The notes under the pieces are model-generated. The model saw nothing but the letters and a program-made list of their open reading frames with translations. It had not been told where the DNA came from and searched no databases. Both the position numbers and the translations under genes were made by a program. 6,392 bases of DNA from an uncultured Clostridia bacterium (GTDB lineage Bacteria > Bacillota > Clostridia > Christensenellales > QALW01), in contig URTC01000103.1 in the NCBI GenBank assembly GCA_900550765.1, positions 1-6,392 on the forward strand. The letters run 5' to 3'. Of this stretch, positions 5,955-6,392 are shown piece by piece (within the stretch, counting starts at the first letter, position 1; each line of letters starts with the position of its first letter).

Positions 5955-6392
5955 TTAATCTTCGTTGCTCTTAAGCTTCAGCCCCAGGCTTGCCAGCTTC
6001 TGACGAACCTCTTCCATGGACTTTTTGCCAAGATTGCGAACCCTCATCAAATCAGTTTCATCCAGGTTTGCAAGCTCCTGCACGGAATTGATGCCCGAAC
6101 GTTTCAGGCAGTTATAAGAACGCACAGAAAGATCGAGTTCATCGATCGTCATATCAAACGCCTTTGCCTGGGGTGCAACGCCGTCCTTGTCCTCTGCAAG
6201 CTGGATACCGCCCGCATTTTCGGCAAGGTTTACAAACAGTGCAAGATAATCACTCATAATTTTTGCAGCAATACTAATCGCCTCATCCGGCCGGATGGAG
6301 CCATCGGTCCAAACGTCAAGAATCAGCTTATCAAAGTTAGCGTCTCTGCCGATACGCGCGCTATGCACGGTATAGCTGGCCTTCAAAATGGG
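5955..6392 (-). CDS. rpoA: DNA-directed RNA polymerase subunit alpha (3' part)
   Basis: The last 145 codons are present; the 5' part lies beyond the right edge, so the full length (usually about 315 residues) cannot be checked. The visible part opens with PILKASYTVHSARIG and runs through LILDVWTDGSIRPDEAISIAAKI, the end of the assembly domain that dimerises and holds beta and beta-prime. After a linker (AENAGG to about APQAKAF) comes the C-terminal domain. It shows DLSVRSYNCLKRSGI and RNLGKKSMEEV, corresponding to the Escherichia coli segments around Arg265, Asn268, Gly296, Lys298 and Ser299, which contact UP-element DNA and activators. These residues are conserved, so the domain should work normally. 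An internal TTG near 6386 is not a start, since the frame continues with family-typical sequence to the edge. rplQ follows after 18 bp. Confidence 0.97.
   Translation of the reverse strand, partial: PILKASYTVHSARIGRDANFDKLILDVWTDGSIRPDEAISIAAKIMSDYLALFVNLAENAGGIQLAEDKDGVAPQAKAFDMTIDELDLSVRSYNCLKRSGINSVQELANLDETDLMRVRNLGKKSMEEVRQKLASLGLKLKSNED

Overview
The window looks like a chromosomal segment of a low-to-mid GC Gram-positive bacterium of the Bacillota, most likely an anaerobic, gut-type Clostridia-like lineage. This is inferred from strong AGGAGG ribosome-binding sites, a consensus sigma-A promoter, a class A penicillin-binding protein with a long cytoplasmic tail and a Cys-rich C-terminus, an enlarged ribosomal protein bL17 of the clostridial kind, and a decayed fucosidase gene. 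No species can be named from the sequence alone.

Left part (1-3192). The first 25 bases hold what looks like the start of a gene leaving the window on the minus strand (MKKRLLWI...). Divergent from it, a near-consensus extended -10 promoter (173-201) and an AGGAGG site drive one large plus-strand gene. It encodes a 985-residue bifunctional peptidoglycan glycosyltransferase/transpeptidase of the PBP1A type, and all catalytic motifs are intact.

Middle (3193-4047) has no intact gene. It holds a long imperfect inverted repeat of about 125 bp (3220-3345), what looks like one end of a second copy (3401-3436), a decayed fragment of a GH29-type alpha-L-fucosidase gene (about 3431-3885) with frameshifts and stop codons, and a strong bidirectional terminator (3900-3941) where transcription from the two sides converges. 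I see nothing recognisable in 3942-4047.

Right part (4048-6392) is all on the minus strand. Read in the direction of transcription it holds: the 3' part of rpoA (RNA polymerase alpha), rplQ (bL17), a hairpin terminator, hom (homoserine dehydrogenase) and a tightly coupled 37-codon membrane microprotein. rpoA-rplQ is the conserved end of the alpha ribosomal operon. hom follows after only 57 bp, most of it occupied by the terminator, so how hom is expressed is an open question.

Most of the window is housekeeping. I did not find convincing evidence of a novel multi-gene system. The items most worth a second look are the hom-coupled microprotein, the terminator tight against hom, the fucosidase remnant bordered by repeats, and the unusual ends of the PBP.
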